The notes under the pieces were generated by a model. The model saw only the letters and a list, made by a program, of their open reading frames with translations. It was not told the origin of the DNA and ran no database searches. From contig NZ_BDAI01000005.1 of the NCBI RefSeq assembly GCF_002091755.1, positions 434,001 to 498,000 of the forward strand: DNA of 64,000 bases, in the 5' to 3' direction. The translations under genes and the position numbers were made by a program. The DNA is from Pseudomonas nitroreducens NBRC 12694. Lineage in GTDB: Bacteria > Pseudomonadota > Gammaproteobacteria > Pseudomonadales > Pseudomonadaceae. Shown here in pieces: positions 20,705-29,837 of this stretch (position 1 is its first letter; each line of letters starts with the position of its first letter).

Positions 20705-21229
20705 TTAGGAGCGTTCCTTGAGAGTCAGGCTGCGCGGACGCTCCAGCCAGCCACCCTCACCATCAGGAACGATTTCAATCACGTCGATCTTGGCTTCGCT
20801 GATCGCAACGATCTTGCCGTCGTTACGCCCAAGGTAGTCACCCACCCGCACCCGATGCACCCCTCCTGCACCTTTGACGAGCGCAAACACCTGACTGTCC
20901 TTGCCCAGCGTACCGACCATTTCGAAGGTCTCGATATTGAAACCCTCGAGGAACTGCTTGACCCGGGTCTCGTCAGGCTTGATGACCTTGTTGCCCTTCT
21001 GCTTGACCGCCAGATCGATCTTCACTGGTGGCTGGAAAGGACTGCGCAAGGACGCAGCACTGTACGTGAAGGCCTCGTATGCCTGGAACTTCGGCAGCGG
21101 CTCGATGGCACCTTTCGGGCGAGCGCGCACTTCATCCATGAAACTCTGCAAGTCGGCAAAGTCGCTTCCCGAGCCGCAGCCGTTAAGGGTCAGGAGCAGG
21201 AAACTGCAAATGATCAGGCGCCCCCTCAT
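20705..21229 (-). CDS. pilP: Type IV pilus inner-membrane lipoprotein PilP
   Basis: The 174-residue protein has a lipoprotein signal with lipobox LNGC at about residues 15-18, then a flexible acidic stretch and a C-terminal beta domain containing FEMVGTLGKDSQVFALVKGAGGVHRVRVGDYLG. In the family PilP is anchored to the inner membrane, binds the PilN/PilO heterodimer and contacts the periplasmic N0 domain of the PilQ secretin, linking the inner and outer membrane parts of the pilus machine. It overlaps pilO by four bases (ATGA), showing translational coupling. Confidence 0.95.
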   Translation of the reverse strand: MRGRLIICSFLLLTLNGCGSGSDFADLQSFMDEVRARPKGAIEPLPKFQAYEAFTYSAASLRSPFQPPVKIDLAVKQKGNKVIKPDETRVKQFLEGFNIETFEMVGTLGKDSQVFALVKGAGGVHRVRVGDYLGRNDGKIVAISEAKIDVIEIVPDGEGGWLERPRSLTLKERS

Positions 21230-21879
21230 TTCTTCTTCGCTCCTGCGGCCGGGACAGTAGCTTTCACGCCCTTGTCGTTGTACCGATAGGTCTTCGCCAG
21301 AATGCTCATGCGCAGCTTCGAGGTGCTGTCCGGGCTGGCCGGCTTGATGTCGAAATCATGCAGCGTCACGATGCGTGGCAGGCTGGCCACACCGCTGACG
21401 AAGGTAGCCAGGTCGTGATACCCCCCTACAACGCTGATCTGGATCGGCAGCTCGATGTAGAATTGCTGGGTAACTTCCGGCAGCAGCTTGATCTCTTCGA
21501 ACTCCAGGCCACTGCCCAGACCGGTGCGGGTGATGTCTTCCAGCAGCCCGGGCACCTCGGTATCGCTCGGCAGTTGACGCAGCAAGGCACCGAAGGACTC
21601 TTCCATTTCCTTCATCTGTACCTTGTAGGCGTCCAGGTTTGCCGCCTGGAAGGCCTTGGTCGAGAACTGCTGCTTGAGGGTCTGCTCCTCGTCGCGATTG
21701 CGGTCCAGCTGATCCTGCAGATCCTTCAGGTGGAAGTTGTACCCGAGCACCAGTACCACAGCCATCACCAGTACGCAGGCGATGAACTTGACCGCTGCCG
21801 GCCAGGAGCCGAGGTTGTTCAGGTCAAGATCGTTGATATCGATCTTGCGCAAGCTCTCCAGAGAACTGGCCAGACTCAT
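21226..21879 (-). CDS. pilO: Type IV pilus alignment protein PilO
   Basis: The 217-residue bitopic protein has a short cytoplasmic N-terminus (SLRKIDINDLDLNNLG), a transmembrane helix at about 26-47 (AAVKFIACVLVMAVVLVLGY), a coiled coil (DLQDQLDRNRDEEQTLKQQF) and a ferredoxin-like periplasmic domain. It forms a heterodimer with PilN and binds PilP. The start ATG at 21879 overlaps the end of pilN by four bases; the frame is open 49 codons further upstream but only as a shadow of pilN. Confidence 0.95.
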   Translation of the reverse strand: MSLASSLESLRKIDINDLDLNNLGSWPAAVKFIACVLVMAVVLVLGYNFHLKDLQDQLDRNRDEEQTLKQQFSTKAFQAANLDAYKVQMKEMEESFGALLRQLPSDTEVPGLLEDITRTGLGSGLEFEEIKLLPEVTQQFYIELPIQISVVGGYHDLATFVSGVASLPRIVTLHDFDIKPASPDSTSKLRMSILAKTYRYNDKGVKATVPAAGAKKK

Positions 21880-22469
21880 TTCTTGGCTCCTTGCGCGGCG
21901 CTGGTCTTGTTCTGTTCCTCGCCGCCGGGCTGGGTCTGCTGCACGGTCAACTGGAAGACGTTCGCCTGATCCAGTGCACCCTGAGTGACGGCCTTCACTT
22001 CGGTGAGGTTCGGCGACATCAGCCACTCCGATGCATCCAGGTTACGCATCAGGTTGGAGACGCGATTGTTGGATTCGGCTGCCCCCGCAATGGAAATGGA
22101 CTTCCCGGACATCTTCAGCTCGGTGAAGAACACGCCATCGGGCAAGGTGCGAACCAACTGATCGAACACCCGGCCGATGATCGGGCGGTTGCCCTGCAAG
22201 TCCTGGATGATCTTCATCCGCTCCAGCAGCTGCTGGCGACGGGTCTTCAGCTCGCTGATCTCCTTGATCCGGGCATCCAGCACGGCGATTTCCTTGCGCA
22301 GGAAATTATTACGCGCGCTCTGGTTCTCGATGGCCGAATTGAAGTATTGGTCCCCCAGGAAAATCAGGGCCCCGGAAGCCAGCAGCACAGCACCGAGGAT
22401 CACCAGGAAGCGTTGCTTGCGTTCCTCGCGCAGTTGCTCTCGCCAGGGCAATAAGTTGATGCGTGCCAT
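21876..22469 (-). CDS. pilN: Type IV pilus alignment protein PilN
   Basis: This 197-residue bitopic protein starts MARINLLPWREQLREERKQ; the INLLPWR segment is the peptide that docks into PilM in the cytoplasm. A transmembrane helix (about 22-41) is followed by a periplasmic coiled coil and a ferredoxin-like domain, ending in a charged low-complexity tail. It dimerises with PilO. The start codon shares one base with the pilM stop (TGATG), so the two are translationally coupled. Confidence 0.95.
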   Translation of the reverse strand: MARINLLPWREQLREERKQRFLVILGAVLLASGALIFLGDQYFNSAIENQSARNNFLRKEIAVLDARIKEISELKTRRQQLLERMKIIQDLQGNRPIIGRVFDQLVRTLPDGVFFTELKMSGKSISIAGAAESNNRVSNLMRNLDASEWLMSPNLTEVKAVTQGALDQANVFQLTVQQTQPGGEEQNKTSAAQGAKK

Positions 22470-23533
22470 CAGTCGAAACTCCTCATCGCCAGACCGCAGG
22501 CAATCATCAGCGCCGGCGCATCGCTGGCCAGCGCACCGGCGTTGACCTTGCCGCTCAGCACCATGTCGGCGAACGGGTTGGCCACCAGGGTCGGAGTGCC
22601 GATCTTCTGCTGGATCAGGCGATCCAGGTCAGGGATGGACGCAGTGCCACCCGCCAGCAGGATGTAATCCACATCGTTGAACTGACCGGCGGCGAAAAAG
22701 AACTGCAAGGAACGAGACACCTGCTGGACCACGGCATCCTTGAACGGTTGCAGCACTTCGCTGTCGTAGTCATCCGGAAGACCGCCCTGCTTCTTGGCAA
22801 GGCCAGCTTCTTCGACCGACAGGCCATAGCGACGCTGGATTTCCTCGGTCAACTGACGCCCACCGAAGAGCTGTTCGCGCGTATAGATGGTGCGTCCGTG
22901 GTGCAGGACGCTCAGCGTGGTCATGGTGGCGCCGATATCGACCACCGCAACTGTGAGCTCGTCGGCATTGCCGCCCAGCTGGTCTCCCAGCAGACTGAAT
23001 GCTCGCTCCAGCGCATAGGCTTCGACGTCGACGACCTTGGCTGTCAGACCCGCGAGCGCCAGCGCAGCTTCGCGCACCTCGACGTTTTCCTTGCGGCAAG
23101 CGGCAAGAAGAACATCGACGCGCTCTGCGTTGCGCGCGGATGTGCCTTGCACCTCGAAGTCGATGGCAACCTCTTCGAGGGGATAGGGGATGTACTGGTC
23201 GGCCTCGATCTTGAGCTGGTTTTCCAGCTCGTCGTCCGAGAGTCCGCCGTCCATCTCGATGGTTTTGGTGATGACCGCCGAGCCGGCAACCGCGACCGCA
23301 GACGTTTTCACAGCGGTCCGCGCCTTGGCGACCACACGTGACAACGCCTGGCCGACACCCTCCAGCTCAGCGATGTTCTTTTCTACCACTGCATTGGGCG
23401 GGAGCGGCTCGACAGCGTAGGCCTCTACCTTGTAGCGGCCTCCAGAGCGGCTCAATTCGAGAAGTTTGACCGAAGTCGAACTGATGTCTATCCCCAGCAG
23501 CGTGTTCGCTTTCTTATTGAAGAGCCCTAGCAC
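22469..23533 (-). CDS. pilM: Type IV pilus assembly protein PilM (actin-like)
   Basis: The 354-residue cytoplasmic protein has the FtsA/actin-like ATPase fold. Visible phosphate-binding segments are LLGIDISSTSVKLLEL near the N-terminus and VAVVDIGATMTTLSVLHHG in the middle, with ILLAGGTASIPDLD near residue 300. It binds ATP and the cytoplasmic tail of PilN, joining the PilMNOP platform to the PilB/PilT motors. The start is GTG at 23533. It is the first gene of the pilMNOPQ-aroKB operon, divergent from ponA across 185 bases, the standard Pseudomonas arrangement. Confidence 0.95.
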   Translation of the reverse strand: MLGLFNKKANTLLGIDISSTSVKLLELSRSGGRYKVEAYAVEPLPPNAVVEKNIAELEGVGQALSRVVAKARTAVKTSAVAVAGSAVITKTIEMDGGLSDDELENQLKIEADQYIPYPLEEVAIDFEVQGTSARNAERVDVLLAACRKENVEVREAALALAGLTAKVVDVEAYALERAFSLLGDQLGGNADELTVAVVDIGATMTTLSVLHHGRTIYTREQLFGGRQLTEEIQRRYGLSVEEAGLAKKQGGLPDDYDSEVLQPFKDAVVQQVSRSLQFFFAAGQFNDVDYILLAGGTASIPDLDRLIQQKIGTPTLVANPFADMVLSGKVNAGALASDAPALMIACGLAMRSFD

Positions 23534-23639
23534 GACTGATTTCCTATCAGCATCCGAGACTTACGGACGATTTATGTTTTTCCACATTAGATACCAGACT
23601 TGACAGCTTCGCAAATGGCTCGCCAGCAAAAAAACTGCT

Positions 23640-23645
23640 TATAAT
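23640..23645 (+). promoter_or_regulatory. Possible -10 element of the ponA promoter
   Basis: A perfect TATAAT lies 73 bases before ponA. The nearest -35 sequence at good spacing is weak (TGGCTC); a TTGACA at 23600-23605 is 34 bases away, too far for one promoter. The region also carries the outward pilM promoter. Confidence 0.4.
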
Positions 23646-23718
23646 GTGATCAGCTTTTCCCTTTTTACCGCACCATCCGCTTAACTCTTTCTTTTCTCTG
23701 GAAATCCAAGACCTTCCG

Positions 23719-26148
23719 ATGCGCCTGCTGAAGTTTCTGTGGTGGACTTGCGTCACCATTATTTGTGGAGTGCTGCTCAGTTTCAGCGGCGCCTATCTGT
23801 ACCTCAGCCCGAACCTCCCTTCCGTGGAGGCCTTGCGCAACGTGCGATTGCAGATGCCGCTGCGGGTGTACAGTGCTGATAACAAATTGATAGCAGAGTT
23901 TGGCGAGATGCGCCGAACGCCGATTCGATTTGCTGAAATCCCCCCGGATTTCACCCACGCACTGTTATCGGCTGAAGATGACAATTTCGCCAACCATTAT
24001 GGCGTGGACGTCAAAAGCCTGATGCGTGCTGCCGCGCAATTATTGAAGACTGGGCACATCCAGACCGGCGGCAGCACCATCACCATGCAGGTCGCGAAGA
24101 ACTACTTCCTCACCAACGAGCGCAGTTTCTCCCGCAAGATCAACGAGATATTGCTCGCCCTGCAGATCGAACGTTCGCTCACCAAGGACGAGATCCTCGA
24201 GCTCTACGTGAACAAGATCTACCTCGGCAACCGCGCCTACGGCGTCGAGGCCGCGGCCCAGGTCTACTACGGCAAGTCCATCAAGGACTTGAGCCTGGCC
24301 CAGATGGCGATGATCGCCGGCCTGCCCAAGGCGCCTTCGCGCTACAACCCACTGGCGAATGCCGCGCGCAGCCTGGAACGTCGCAATTGGATTCTCGAGC
24401 GCATGCTCAAGCTCGGCTTCATCGACCTGCAACGCTACCAGGCAGCCATCCAGGAACCGGTCGGCGCTTCCTACCACGTCCAGACTCCGGAACTGGCTGC
24501 CCCCTACATCGCCGAGATGGCCCGCGCCGAGCTGGTCGGTCGCTTTGGCGGCGACGCCTACACCGAAGGCTATCGCGTCTACACCACCGTACGCAGTGAT
24601 CTGCAGGAAGACGCCAATACCGCCCTGCGCGAAGGCCTGCAGGATTACGACCAGCGCCACGGCTACCGCGGCCCCGAAACCCGCCTACCTGGCAAGACCC
24701 GCGACGCCTGGCGCCAGGCTATCGCACAGCAGCGCCCGCTGGGCGGCCTGGAACCGGCCATCGTTGTCCAGGTCGAGAAAAGCGGTGCCATGGTCATGAC
24801 CCGCGACGGCAAGGAAGAGGCCCTGAGCTGGGACGGCATGAAGTGGGCCCGCCCGTACCTGAGCAACAACAGCATGGGCCGCATGCCCAGCCAGCCCAGC
24901 GATGTAGTGCAAGCCGGCGATGTGATTCGCGTGCAACGCAAGGACGACGGCTCGCTGCGCCTGACCCAGGTGCCTGCCGCTCAGAGCGCCCTGGTGTCGC
25001 TGAACCCGCAGGACGGCGCGATCATGGCGCTGGTCGGTGGCTTCTCCTTCGAACAGAGCAACTACAACCGCGCCACCCAGGCCCGTCGCCAGCCCGGCTC
25101 GAGCTTCAAGCCGTTCATCTACAGCTGCGCGCTCGACAACGGCTTCACTGCCGCCTCGCTGATCAACGATGCACCGGTGGTGTTCTACGACGAGTATCTG
25201 GACAAGGTCTGGCGCCCGAAGAACGACACCAATACCTTCCTCGGCCCGATTCCCATGCGTGAAGCGCTCTACAAGTCGCGCAACATGGTCTCGATCCGCA
25301 TTCTCCAGGCCCTGGGCGTCAATCGCGCGCGCGAATGCATCAGCAAGTTCGGCCTGAACAAGGATGACCTGCCGCCCAACCTTTCCATGGCCCTGGGAAC
25401 CGCGACCCTGACCCCGATGGAGATCGCCAGCGCCTGGACCGTCTTCGCCAATGGCGGGTTCAAGGTTTCACCCTATATCGTCCAGCGCATCGAAAGCCGC
25501 GACGGCCAGGTGCTTTACCAGGCCAACCCACCCAGCATTCCCCGCGACGGGGAGCAGGTACAGGCACAGCCGCAACCGGCCGCTACCGACGCCTTCGGCA
25601 ATGACGACCCGAGCCAAGCCAGGACCACGATCGAACCGGCGGCAGCCGAACGCGTCCTCGACGCCCGTACCGCGTACATCATGACCAGCATGCTGCAGGA
25701 CGTGATCAAGCGCGGCACCGGCCGCCGTGCCCTGGCGCTCAAGCGCGACGATCTGGCAGGCAAGACCGGCACCACCAACGAGTCGAAGGATGCCTGGTTC
25801 TCCGGCTTCAACGCCGATTTCATGACCACCGTGTGGGTGGGCTTCGATCAGCCGGAAAGCCTTGGCCGCGCCGAGTACGGCGGTAACGTGGCCCTGCCGA
25901 TCTGGATGCGCTACATGGGCGCGGCGCTCAAGGACAAGCCTTCGCATCTGCTGCCCGAGCCGCCCGGCATGGTCAGCCTGCGTATCGACCCAGTCACGGG
26001 CCGCGCGGCGCCTCCGGGCACACCAGGCGCGTACTTCGAACTGTTCAAAAACGAAGACACACCTCCGTCAATGAACGAACTGGCGCCTGGTAGCACTCCC
26101 GGCAGCGGTATGCCGGCGGACGAAGAAGCGCCGATCGACCTGTTCTGA
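23719..26148 (+). CDS. ponA: Penicillin-binding protein 1A, bifunctional
   Basis: The 809-residue class A PBP builds peptidoglycan in the periplasm. It has one N-terminal membrane anchor (about 10-30), a GT51 glycosyltransferase domain with catalytic Glu86 in EDDNF and the GGSTITMQVAKNYF motif, an OB-like insert, and a transpeptidase domain with SSFK (nucleophile Ser461), a later SxN-type motif and KTGTT at 682-686. A Gln/Ala-rich insert (about 610-635) precedes the third motif. It is divergent from pilM, a linkage conserved in Pseudomonas. In P. aeruginosa this enzyme is a beta-lactam target. A terminator follows immediately. Confidence 0.96.
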   Translation: MRLLKFLWWTCVTIICGVLLSFSGAYLYLSPNLPSVEALRNVRLQMPLRVYSADNKLIAEFGEMRRTPIRFAEIPPDFTHALLSAEDDNFANHYGVDVKSLMRAAAQLLKTGHIQTGGSTITMQVAKNYFLTNERSFSRKINEILLALQIERSLTKDEILELYVNKIYLGNRAYGVEAAAQVYYGKSIKDLSLAQMAMIAGLPKAPSRYNPLANAARSLERRNWILERMLKLGFIDLQRYQAAIQEPVGASYHVQTPELAAPYIAEMARAELVGRFGGDAYTEGYRVYTTVRSDLQEDANTALREGLQDYDQRHGYRGPETRLPGKTRDAWRQAIAQQRPLGGLEPAIVVQVEKSGAMVMTRDGKEEALSWDGMKWARPYLSNNSMGRMPSQPSDVVQAGDVIRVQRKDDGSLRLTQVPAAQSALVSLNPQDGAIMALVGGFSFEQSNYNRATQARRQPGSSFKPFIYSCALDNGFTAASLINDAPVVFYDEYLDKVWRPKNDTNTFLGPIPMREALYKSRNMVSIRILQALGVNRARECISKFGLNKDDLPPNLSMALGTATLTPMEIASAWTVFANGGFKVSPYIVQRIESRDGQVLYQANPPSIPRDGEQVQAQPQPAATDAFGNDDPSQARTTIEPAAAERVLDARTAYIMTSMLQDVIKRGTGRRALALKRDDLAGKTGTTNESKDAWFSGFNADFMTTVWVGFDQPESLGRAEYGGNVALPIWMRYMGAALKDKPSHLLPEPPGMVSLRIDPVTGRAAPPGTPGAYFELFKNEDTPPSMNELAPGSTPGSGMPADEEAPIDLF

Positions 26149-26152
26149 TAGC

Positions 26153-26185
26153 AAGGCCCCTCCCAGGAGGGGCCTTCTCATTTTC
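26153..26185 (+). terminator. Terminator of ponA
   Basis: AAGGCCCCTCC / GGAGGGGCCTT forms an 11-bp stem followed by a T-rich stretch (ctcatttt). Confidence 0.8.
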
Positions 26186-26324
26186 GGGAATCATTCCCGA
26201 CAAAATCATGGCATTTAGCCAAAGCATTGATTAATCTGGGCTTTGCGGCGGTGAACAACCCCAGGCGACCGACCCCATCCGGCACGTCAGGGGCTTCCCG
26301 CAGCAACTTCATCAGGAAATTCGA

Positions 26325-26792
26325 ATGCCGCGCCCTCTGACTGGCTGGCTGTTCTGCCTGATCGTCCTTGTGCTCGGCGCGCCCCTGTTGCGCCTGCTCG
26401 CACAGCCACGCTCACTCGAGCCGGCGCCTGACCTCGTCTACCTCGACCAGGCGTTCACCGTGCTGATTGCCAGCGCCGGCCTGGCCGGGCTGTTCATCGC
26501 CTTCCTGCTGCGCCTCGCAGGGCGAGTTCTGGTGGCACTGCTACTGCTCATGCCGGCCATCATCCTTTGCGCGTGGCACCTGACCCACACCCATCTCGGC
26601 CCGGTGTCGCCCACAACGGAGCAATATGAGTGGCTGCTGGCGGGTCTGGCGGTCTATGCACTGATATTGGCGGGCATCCATTGGCTGAACCAGGGCGAGC
26701 GCGGCCCGCGCAAAGCGCTGCGTTACCTGGGCCTCGCCTTGCTGCTGCCGTGGTGCCTGGGGCTGTTCTACCTCGGGCGACTCTACTACTGA
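26325..26792 (+). CDS. Small integral membrane protein of unknown function
   Basis: The 155-residue protein is strongly hydrophobic with about four or five predicted helices: residues 5-26 (GWLFCLIVLVLGAPLL), 42-65, 67-85, 103-118 and 132-152. A histidine-rich loop (WHLTHTHLG) lies between helices 3 and 4. I do not recognise a family, and there is no catalytic or cofactor motif. The gene is convergent with the YgjP-like peptidase gene and their ends overlap by seven bases. The conserved hydrophobic layout and upstream ribosome site (ATCAGGAAATTCG) support it as real. Confidence 0.7.
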   Translation: MPRPLTGWLFCLIVLVLGAPLLRLLAQPRSLEPAPDLVYLDQAFTVLIASAGLAGLFIAFLLRLAGRVLVALLLLMPAIILCAWHLTHTHLGPVSPTTEQYEWLLAGLAVYALILAGIHWLNQGERGPRKALRYLGLALLLPWCLGLFYLGRLYY

Positions 26793-27280
26793 GGCAAGTC
26801 GCGCCAGGTCAGGTAGACGCGCAGGTCGAATTCCAGCTGGTGATAACCGGGCAGCATGTGCTCGCAGAGCTGGTAGAACGCCTTGCTGTGATCGCGCTCC
26901 TTCAGGTGCGCCAACTCGTGGACGACGATCATCTGCAGGAACTCGGGAGCTGACTCCTTGAACAACGAGGCAACACGGATCTCCTTCTTCGCCTTGAGCT
27001 TGCCGCCCTGTACACGCGAGATCGCCGTATTCAGGCCAAGCGCCCGCTGCACCACGTCCAGCTTGTTGTCGTAGAGCACCTTGTCCACCGCGGGCGCAGT
27101 GCGCATGTACTGCTGCTTGAGGTCCATGGCATAGCTGTACAGCGCCTTGTCGCTCTGCACGTCGTGGCGACCGGGGTAGCGGCGCTCCAGATACTCGCCG
27201 AGGCGGTCCTGCTCGATGAGCTGGCGCACCTGGTCCTGGAGCTGTGGCGGATAGGCCTGGAGATAGCGAAGCGGCTGCAT
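26786..27280 (-). CDS. YgjP-like metallopeptidase (M48/DUF45)
   Basis: The 164-residue protein carries the zinc-peptidase signature HELAHL followed by KERDHSKAFYQLCEHMLPGY, as in the YgjP/SprT-like DUF45 proteins, where the two histidines of HExxH and a more distal histidine hold the metal. It lacks a signal peptide and is probably cytoplasmic. Substrates are not known; related enzymes associate with type I restriction loci or DNA damage, but no such genes are near. The start ATG at 27280 has only a weak ribosome site. Confidence 0.85.
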   Translation of the reverse strand: MQPLRYLQAYPPQLQDQVRQLIEQDRLGEYLERRYPGRHDVQSDKALYSYAMDLKQQYMRTAPAVDKVLYDNKLDVVQRALGLNTAISRVQGGKLKAKKEIRVASLFKESAPEFLQMIVVHELAHLKERDHSKAFYQLCEHMLPGYHQLEFDLRVYLTWRDLPQ

Positions 27281-27329
27281 GGGAAACGACTGGCGGAGAG
27301 AACGTCCGCCAGTCTACCGCATTCGCCGT

Positions 27330-28100
27330 TCAGGCCAACGCGCGGGTGCTGTAGGCCTCGGTGCGGTATGGGAAGGCAATTTCGCTGCGCCCTTTCAGCG
27401 CCGGGTGCGTGGCGATCAGCTCGTGCAGCTGATCGGCGACACGCTGCTTCTGCTCGTCAGGCAGCGCCGCGATGAAGCTCACCGAGAGGGTGCGTGCGAC
27501 TATGACCTGCTCCGGCGGGCCGAGGTGCTGGTAGCTGAACTCGCGCAACCGCAGTTCCTCGAAACGCGCCCCGGCAAAGGCGCGGCGCCATTGCCCGGTG
27601 TGGAAGCGCGGCGTGCTGCCTTCGTAGCGCTCGAGAATCCGCGTCACCTGGGCCACCCAGTCGACCCGCTCGTCGCGCACGTTCCAGACCAGGCCAAGAT
27701 GGCCGCCCGGCCGCAGGACGCGATGGATTTCCTCCAGCGCCCGCGCGTCGGCGAACCAGTGGAAGGCCTGTGCGCAAGTCAGTGCATCGATGCTCTCTGC
27801 CGCCAGAGGTATCGCCTGTGCCGTGCCATTCAGCGCCTTCACGGCAGGCAGCGCCGCACTGAGCTGCTCCCGCATCGCTGCCACAGGCTCGATGGCAGTG
27901 ACCTGCGCCCCCGTGCGCAGCAGTAGCGTGGTGAACTTCCCGGTGCCTGCGCCAAGATCGACAACGCTCCTGCCCGCGCCGATCTCCAGCTCTTCGCCGA
28001 GCCAGCCCAGCAGCTCGTCGGGATAATCCGGACGCCCGTGGGCGTAGGTCTTAGCTTCGCGGGAGAACCCCTCCCGCGCACTGCCGTGTACATCCGTCAT
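27330..28100 (-). CDS. Class I SAM-dependent methyltransferase
   Basis: The 256-residue protein has the SAM-binding motif I VVDLGAGTGKF (46-56), motif II-like VTAIEPVAAM, and the LRPGGHLGLVWNVRD post-motif. The segment ALTCAQAFHWF is typical of the UbiE/Methyltransf_11 group whose members act on small molecules. The substrate is unknown; close relatives are often annotated as trans-aconitate-like or biotin-type methyltransferases without evidence. The frame is open 89 codons further upstream, but ATG at 28100 gives the standard short lead (MTDVHGSAREGFSREA) and avoids overlap with the lipoprotein gene. Confidence 0.85.
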   Translation of the reverse strand: MTDVHGSAREGFSREAKTYAHGRPDYPDELLGWLGEELEIGAGRSVVDLGAGTGKFTTLLLRTGAQVTAIEPVAAMREQLSAALPAVKALNGTAQAIPLAAESIDALTCAQAFHWFADARALEEIHRVLRPGGHLGLVWNVRDERVDWVAQVTRILERYEGSTPRFHTGQWRRAFAGARFEELRLREFSYQHLGPPEQVIVARTLSVSFIAALPDEQKQRVADQLHELIATHPALKGRSEIAFPYRTEAYSTRALA

Positions 28101-28137
28101 CGTGCCTCCAGAGCCCGTCCGGCCGGAGCACCAGCGC

Positions 28138-28551
28138 TCAGCGGAACCGGCAGGCTTTTCCGTCCAGATAACTACGGTAGCAGCTGAGCAGGCGCGATTC
28201 CTTGATAATGCAGCGCTTCTGCCGGCATTCGCTGGAGAACTCGAAGCGACCGCCATCCGGATCGGCCAACTGGATGCGGATCGCCGGCCAGCCCTTCTTC
28301 GGCGCCTTTTCCGGGGTACTGAGCACGCGGTTTTCATTTTCCACCAGCGCGGCGCCCGCTTCGGCATAGTCGAAGACGAACAGCAGGGTGCGCGAGGTCT
28401 TCAGCGTGCACTCCTGGTGCGTCAGGCAGTTCTGCGCATCCACGGGCAGATCCACGGGCGGCTTGGGCGCTGGCGCGGGAGGCTGTGCCGGGGACAGCGA
28501 ACACCCCGCGAGAAGCGCCAGCAGCAAGACGGAAAACAAGGCGCGCAACAT
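28138..28551 (-). CDS. Hypothetical lipoprotein
   Basis: The 137-residue protein starts with a hydrophobic signal and lipobox LAGC at about 13-16, then a Pro/Ala-rich linker (SLSPAQPPAPAPKPP) and a small domain with six cysteines in pairs (NCLTHQEC, SECRQKRC, LLSCYRSY...ACRF), suggesting two or three disulfides in the periplasm. I do not recognise the family. The start ATG at 28551 is chosen over 28605 because it places the signal peptide at the N-terminus. It lies after the fda terminator and before the methyltransferase gene. Confidence 0.75.
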   Translation of the reverse strand: MLRALFSVLLLALLAGCSLSPAQPPAPAPKPPVDLPVDAQNCLTHQECTLKTSRTLLFVFDYAEAGAALVENENRVLSTPEKAPKKGWPAIRIQLADPDGGRFEFSSECRQKRCIIKESRLLSCYRSYLDGKACRFR

Positions 28552-28576
28552 CGGCGATTTCCTTCTGGCGAATACG

Positions 28577-28602
28577 AAAGAGCCCCGCAGGGCGGGGCTC
28601 TT
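28577..28602 (-). terminator. Terminator of fda
   Basis: AAAGAGCCCCGC / GCGGGGCTCTT forms a 10-11-bp stem; on the minus strand it runs into CTCTTTCG. Just beside it a 9-base unit CAACTCTTC is directly repeated. Confidence 0.8.
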
Positions 28603-28653
28603 CAACTCTTCAACTCTTCAGAAACAGAGCGAGAGCGGGAACCGGGCTCGAGA

Positions 28654-29718
28654 TCAGTTGACCTTCGACACCAGCTCACCCTTGGCGTAACGCTGGAACA
28701 TGCCTTCCAGGGAGATCGGCTTGATCTTCGAGGCATGGCCGGCGGTGCCGAAGGCTTCGTAGCGGGCGATGCAGATATCACGCATGGCGACGATGGTCTT
28801 GGCGAAGAACTTGCGCGGGTCGAACTCGCTCGGCTGCTCGGCCATCATGCGGCGGATGGCGCCGGTGGAAGCCAGGCGCAGGTCGGTGTCGATGTTGACC
28901 TTGCGCACACCGTGCTTGATACCTTCGACGATTTCCTCGACCGGCACCCCGTAGGTTTCCTTGATGTCGCCGCCGAACTCGTTAATCACCTTCAGCCACT
29001 CTTGCGGCACCGAGGAGGAGCCGTGCATCACCAGGTGGGTGTTGGGGATGCGCTTGTGGATTTCCTTGATGCGCTCGATGGAAAGCACGTCGCCGGTCGG
29101 CGGCTTGGTGAACTTGTAGGCGCCGTGGCTGGTGCCGATGGCGATGGCCAGGGCGTCGACCTGGGTCTTCTTGACGAAGTCCGCAGCCTCTTCCGGGTCG
29201 GTCAGCAACTGGCTGTGATCCAGCACGCCTTCGGCGCCAACGCCGTCTTCTTCGCCGGCCATGCCGGTTTCCAGGGAGCCCAGGCAGCCCAGCTCACCTT
29301 CCACGGACACACCGCAGGCATGGGCGAAGGCAACGGTCTGCTGGGTCACGCGGACGTTGTACTCGTAGTCGGCCGGGGTCTTGCCGTCTTCCTTCAGCGA
29401 GCCGTCCATCATCACCGAGCTGAAGCCCAGCTGGATGGAGCGCTGGCAGACGTCGGGGCTGGTGCCGTGGTCTTGGTGCATGCACACCGGGATGTGCGGG
29501 AATTCTTCAATGGCCGCGAGAATCAGGTGGCGCAGGAAAGGCGCACCGGCGTATTTGCGGGCACCGGCGGAGGCCTGCACGATCACCGGGGAATCGGTCT
29601 TGTCGGCCGCTTCCATGATGGCGCGCATCTGCTCCAGGTTGTTGACGTTGAAAGCCGGAACGCCGTAGCCGAACTCGGCGGCGTGGTCCAGCATTTGGCG
29701 CATGCTGATGAGTGCCAT
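28654..29718 (-). CDS. fda: Fructose-1,6-bisphosphate aldolase, class II
   Basis: This 354-residue zinc enzyme cleaves fructose 1,6-bisphosphate to dihydroxyacetone phosphate and glyceraldehyde 3-phosphate, and works in reverse in gluconeogenesis. The class II signature VCMHQDHG (about 78-85) contains the catalytic aspartate (Asp83) and metal histidine (His84). Later zinc and phosphate sites are GTSHGAYKF and VMHGSSSVP. In Pseudomonas, which degrades glucose by the Entner-Doudoroff route, the enzyme serves mainly gluconeogenesis. It is downstream of tktA, epd and pgk, with two small lipoprotein genes between. Confidence 0.95.
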   Translation of the reverse strand: MALISMRQMLDHAAEFGYGVPAFNVNNLEQMRAIMEAADKTDSPVIVQASAGARKYAGAPFLRHLILAAIEEFPHIPVCMHQDHGTSPDVCQRSIQLGFSSVMMDGSLKEDGKTPADYEYNVRVTQQTVAFAHACGVSVEGELGCLGSLETGMAGEEDGVGAEGVLDHSQLLTDPEEAADFVKKTQVDALAIAIGTSHGAYKFTKPPTGDVLSIERIKEIHKRIPNTHLVMHGSSSVPQEWLKVINEFGGDIKETYGVPVEEIVEGIKHGVRKVNIDTDLRLASTGAIRRMMAEQPSEFDPRKFFAKTIVAMRDICIARYEAFGTAGHASKIKPISLEGMFQRYAKGELVSKVN

Positions 29719-29837
29719 GGTCTCGCTTCTCCCAGAAGTCAGGCTCGGTTACACGAGCCCCTTAACTACATGTTTGGAAGCCTGCCGCAGGGACAGGCCG
29801 TGTTCAAGCCTTCCGGCGCACGCCGGACAATCGGCGC

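Noticed and set aside
23600..23645. TTGACA plus TATAAT as a single ponA promoter
   Set aside because: The two hexamers are 34 bases apart, twice the usual spacing, so they cannot be one sigma-70 promoter.
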